Below are positions 61,522 through 64,000 of a stretch of DNA of 64,000 nucleotides, piece by piece; the stretch's first letter is position 1; each line of letters begins with the position of its first letter. The DNA is from Aradus depressus. Taxonomy: Eukaryota; Arthropoda; Insecta; Hemiptera; Aradidae. Location of the stretch: contig OY759227.1 in assembly GCA_963662175.1 (NCBI GenBank), positions 8,154,501 through 8,218,500 on the forward strand. Reading direction: 5' to 3'. A program made the translations under genes and the position numbers. The notes beneath the pieces were generated by a model, which did no database searches, had not been told where the DNA came from, and saw only the letters and a list, made by a program, of their open reading frames with translations.

Positions 61522-63546
61522 ACTCTTCCCCGGCAGCGCTGATGACAGCCGGCCTATTTGTACCCCAGGCCTGACGTATGTCAGTCTGCTAGGCGGATGC
61601 CGGACTCTGGTGCTGCACCTGGTAGCTTGCCGCACCTCAGCCCGCTCCTCTCTGCAGGTTGCAGAAGCCACGTCTTCCTGAGCTGTTGGCTGGCCCAGAG
61701 ATCCAGTCACTGAAGTACTCGACTCCATCAACACCTCAGGAGGTCTGCTCAGAGAGTCAGCCCTGCCTCGATCCCACTGGAGCTGGTCAGTGTGCCTCTT
61801 CCAAATGGCACCATCTACCTCCACTTCATAGTGTCTTTGGCCCAACTTCCTTTTTACAACTCCTCGTTTCCACTTGGCCGAGTCGTTGTATGACCGGACC
61901 AATACCGCGTCTCCTTCTTCGAATCCCCTTTCTTTCTTCACAGCTAGTCCCACGGCCTCTTGCTTCTTACCGACTTTAGACCTCACACTCTCCCGCATGG
62001 TATCCAGCCGAGTGCGAACCAGTCGCCCCATCAGCAACTCGCTAGGAGCCTGTCCGGTAGTGCTGTGAGGGGCAACGCGATAGCTCAGCAAAAATATATC
62101 TATTTTCTTCTGCAACGTGCCTCCCTGGTTCTTCATGGCCCGCAGACTTCGTTTAAGAGTCCGCATAAATTGCTCCACATGTCCGTTCGTCGCCGGATGA
62201 TATGAAGCGGATTTGAGGTGCAAGATATTATTTCTCCTCATGAATTGTTCAAATTCGGCCCCTGCAAACTGTGGCCCGTTGTCCGTGAACACTTGTTCAG
62301 GTATTCCGAACCTTGCAAAAAGAGACCTTAGTACACTTACCGTGGAGTCGGAGGTTGTGGAACTCATCTTGAAAACTTCCGGCCACTTTGAGTAGACATC
62401 TATTACCACTAAGAATGATGTTCCCATAAACGGCCCAGAATAATCGATATGTAGCCGCTGCCACGGACCCCGCCGCCACTCCCATGGATGAACTGTGACT
62501 TTATCCGGCTCTCTTTGATTCAGCTGGCACCCGTCGCATGTTTTCACAGCTCCTTCTTTTAACGATGGTTTTTCTTTGAGGCCAACAACCTTACCCAAAG
62601 AAACATCGAAAACCTTTGAAAATTTTTTGATACCTAAATAGTCCCTGAAATCAATTGTGTTGATTTCGTTCCATTGTATAGGGAGCTTACGAATAAAGTC
62701 CCTTCCTAAGAGTGCTTTACTCTTGTGCGGGCAAATATAAAAATATCCACTATATGATAGCCCCTTATAGACCAGATCTACCTTAAGTTTGCCTCCCGGT
62801 ACTATAGTTTCCCCAGTGTAGGTCCTTAAAGTAACCGAGGTTGGCTTCAGTGACAGCCTTTCGACCTTCATCAGCTTCTTGGCCTCGCCTACACTCATCA
62901 CACTCAAAGCCGCCCCGGTGTCCACCTCTATGTCGACACGCTTCCCGTTGATGGTAACTGGCAACAACATAGGCTTGCTTTGCGATATCTTATTCAGCCG
63001 GCCACGGTTTACCTCTTGAAAACACACCTCATTATCCGTGTGGTCACTGTCACTTGACTCCTCACTTACCTCATTCACTCTAATTTTGGCTCTACAAACT
63101 TTGCGAAGATGTCCCTTACGTCCACACTTACTGCATTTACTATTTTTATATTGACAATCCATCTTGATATGTCCCTTTTTGCCGCAACAATAACAAACCA
63201 AATTAGCTATTTTGTCCTTATATCCGCTACCTTTCTTATCTAGAGTTCCTGTGCGTAATGCATGTAGTCCACTCACCTCATTGTTCTTCAACACCGAAGC
63301 TTCCTCCAGGGCGGACTCTAAGGACGTGGCTATGTCCAGAGCTTTCTGCAAGGTTAAATCGGGTTCGGACAACAGCCTGGACTGAATGTTCACCGAAGTT
63401 AACCCTATTACCAGAAGGTCCCTCAGTGTCACATCCAAATAGTCCCCGTAGTTGCAGTAACGTGCTTTACTTTTGAGTCTGTAATAAAAGGTATTAACGG
63501 ACTCACCTACCTTGCTTACACTGATGCAGTCTGAAACGCTCCGCAA
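61516..63546 (-). CDS. Array unit 3: fused knuckle-protease-integrase ORF
   Basis: 676 codons, the same architecture as unit 2. Distinguished by Arg for Pro near the C-terminus (VRQATRCS) and a silent change near 61715. The frame is intact from mid-gag to the LTR. Confidence 0.88.
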   Translation of the reverse strand: MRSVSDCISVSKVGESVNTFYYRLKSKARYCNYGDYLDVTLRDLLVIGLTSVNIQSRLLSEPDLTLQKALDIATSLESALEEASVLKNNEVSGLHALRTGTLDKKGSGYKDKIANLVCYCCGKKGHIKMDCQYKNSKCSKCGRKGHLRKVCRAKIRVNEVSEESSDSDHTDNEVCFQEVNRGRLNKISQSKPMLLPVTINGKRVDIEVDTGAALSVMSVGEAKKLMKVERLSLKPTSVTLRTYTGETIVPGGKLKVDLVYKGLSYSGYFYICPHKSKALLGRDFIRKLPIQWNEINTIDFRDYLGIKKFSKVFDVSLGKVVGLKEKPSLKEGAVKTCDGCQLNQREPDKVTVHPWEWRRGPWQRLHIDYSGPFMGTSFLVVIDVYSKWPEVFKMSSTTSDSTVSVLRSLFARFGIPEQVFTDNGPQFAGAEFEQFMRRNNILHLKSASYHPATNGHVEQFMRTLKRSLRAMKNQGGTLQKKIDIFLLSYRVAPHSTTGQAPSELLMGRLVRTRLDTMRESVRSKVGKKQEAVGLAVKKERGFEEGDAVLVRSYNDSAKWKRGVVKRKLGQRHYEVEVDGAIWKRHTDQLQWDRGRADSLSRPPEVLMESSTSVTGSLGQPTAQEDVASATCREERAEVRQATRCSTRVRHPPSRLTYVRPGVQIGRLSSALPGKSC

Positions 63547-63799
63547 TTTCCACAGTTTTAGGCCGAAACTGATTTATTAGTAGCCTCACCAACGTGCTGT
63601 AGTCCATACTGGCAGGTTTGACCGGCTCACATGCTGCCCTTAGCCACGAATACGTTTCCTTCCCAATGCTTCCCAGCAGAATTGGAACCATTTTTTCTTT
63701 CCGAACATCGTTCCCAACAAAAATGTTACCTACGATTTCTAAATACTCCTCAATATCGTCAGTATTTTTGTTAAATGTTTCCAATTTCCCGGCAAACAT
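63503..63799 (-). pseudogene. Array unit 3: gag N-terminus
   Basis: The same truncated 98-residue gag start, broken at the same base as units 1 and 2. Confidence 0.85.
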
Positions 63800-63823
63800 T
63801 TTAATTTTTCCTCGTTCGCCAAT

Positions 63824-63971
63824 TGTTAAGAAATTAGTATGACAAAATTGCACAACATATTTTCACTTTATTTTACATTTCTAAACTGAGACTGATTTTA
63901 TAACACATGTATAATATACAAGTCCAACATAGTAATAACAGATGTTTTAAATAAACATCAATGTCCTAACA
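63824..63971 (-). repeat. Array LTR 4
   Basis: 148 bp, followed by 29 bases of the next internal region (ACTCTTCCCCGGCAGCGC), so a fourth unit continues beyond the window. Confidence 0.92.
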
Positions 63972-64000
63972 ACTCTTCCCCGGCAGCGCTGATGACAGCC

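Larger units (their letters stand above)
56474..64000 (-). mobile_element. Tandem array of RT-less Gypsy units sharing LTRs
   Basis: LTRs start at 56474, 58924, 61374 and 63824, an exact 2450-bp period; each 148-bp LTR is shared by two neighbouring 2302-bp internal regions. Units differ at only about six positions each by eye. The internal region encodes gag, zinc knuckles, protease and integrase on the minus strand, with reverse transcriptase and RNase H missing. The array continues past the window end. It may have arisen by unequal recombination between LTRs, from a multimeric cDNA, or by assembly error. Confidence 0.9.

Overview
The window is eukaryotic and almost certainly arthropod, probably an insect. 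It is AT-rich with long homopolymer runs and carries Jockey- and R1-type LINEs, BEL/Pao and Ty3/Gypsy LTR elements, Helitrons, and Maverick/Polinton (adintovirus-like) genes. I found no convincing single-copy host gene, rRNA gene, tRNA gene or CRISPR array. It reads as a nest of mobile elements, most of them broken.

Layout, left to right. 1-578: 3' end of a Gypsy element (integrase tail plus LTR, + strand) abutting a Jockey-type LINE tail (582-842). 1063-4850: a Polinton gene block with a DUF8207-like gene, a stand-alone IAP-type RING protein, a fibre-like gene, a chromodomain integrase with a mutated first catalytic Asp, and two paralogous copies of a small minus-strand gene. 4857-6452: a repeat arm ending in a fold-back; its inverted partner lies at 52985-56060. 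6861-9235: an R1-like LINE with one amber stop and a cut C-terminus. 9305-11216: a second Polinton block with three evenly spaced CCAAT boxes, a probably spliced gene of 23-residue repeats, and a phospholipase A2 minor-capsid-type gene. 11910-18198: a complete but dead BEL/Pao element with a CCTGT target duplication, 740/729-bp LTRs, and no reverse-transcriptase core.

19101-48811: a minus-strand, gag-only LTR element whose 5' LTR appears to be split by later insertions. These are a Helitron fragment (23545-25466), a 10.1-kb Gypsy element with a tRNA-Lys-type primer site and a G-patch (25545-35676), a gag-remnant LTR element (35681-41174), a third Polinton block with major capsid and DNA polymerase B pseudogenes (41672-48550), and a 1.4-kb solo LTR (43376-44814). 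Three of the insertions sit in the (AT)n tract of the same LTR family, and two of them show ATAT target duplications on both sides. 49217-50331 is a decayed second copy of the gag-only family. 50519-52827 is an intact-ended Helitron full of G-rich and 66-bp tandem repeats. 53484-55050 is a small DNA transposon with 32-bp terminal inverted repeats inside the right arm.

56474 to the window end: a head-to-tail array of a Gypsy element in which successive internal regions share LTRs at an exact 2450-bp period (three whole units, running off the edge). Its internal region joins protease directly to integrase with no reverse transcriptase or RNase H, and every unit carries the same gag frameshift.

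How the parts work together: the Polinton blocks between them supply integrase, polymerase, major capsid, PLA2 and fibre-like genes, all on the + strand and none in duplicate. They could therefore be pieces of one element blown apart by insertions, though I cannot prove it. The RT-less LTR elements could only have moved using enzymes made elsewhere.
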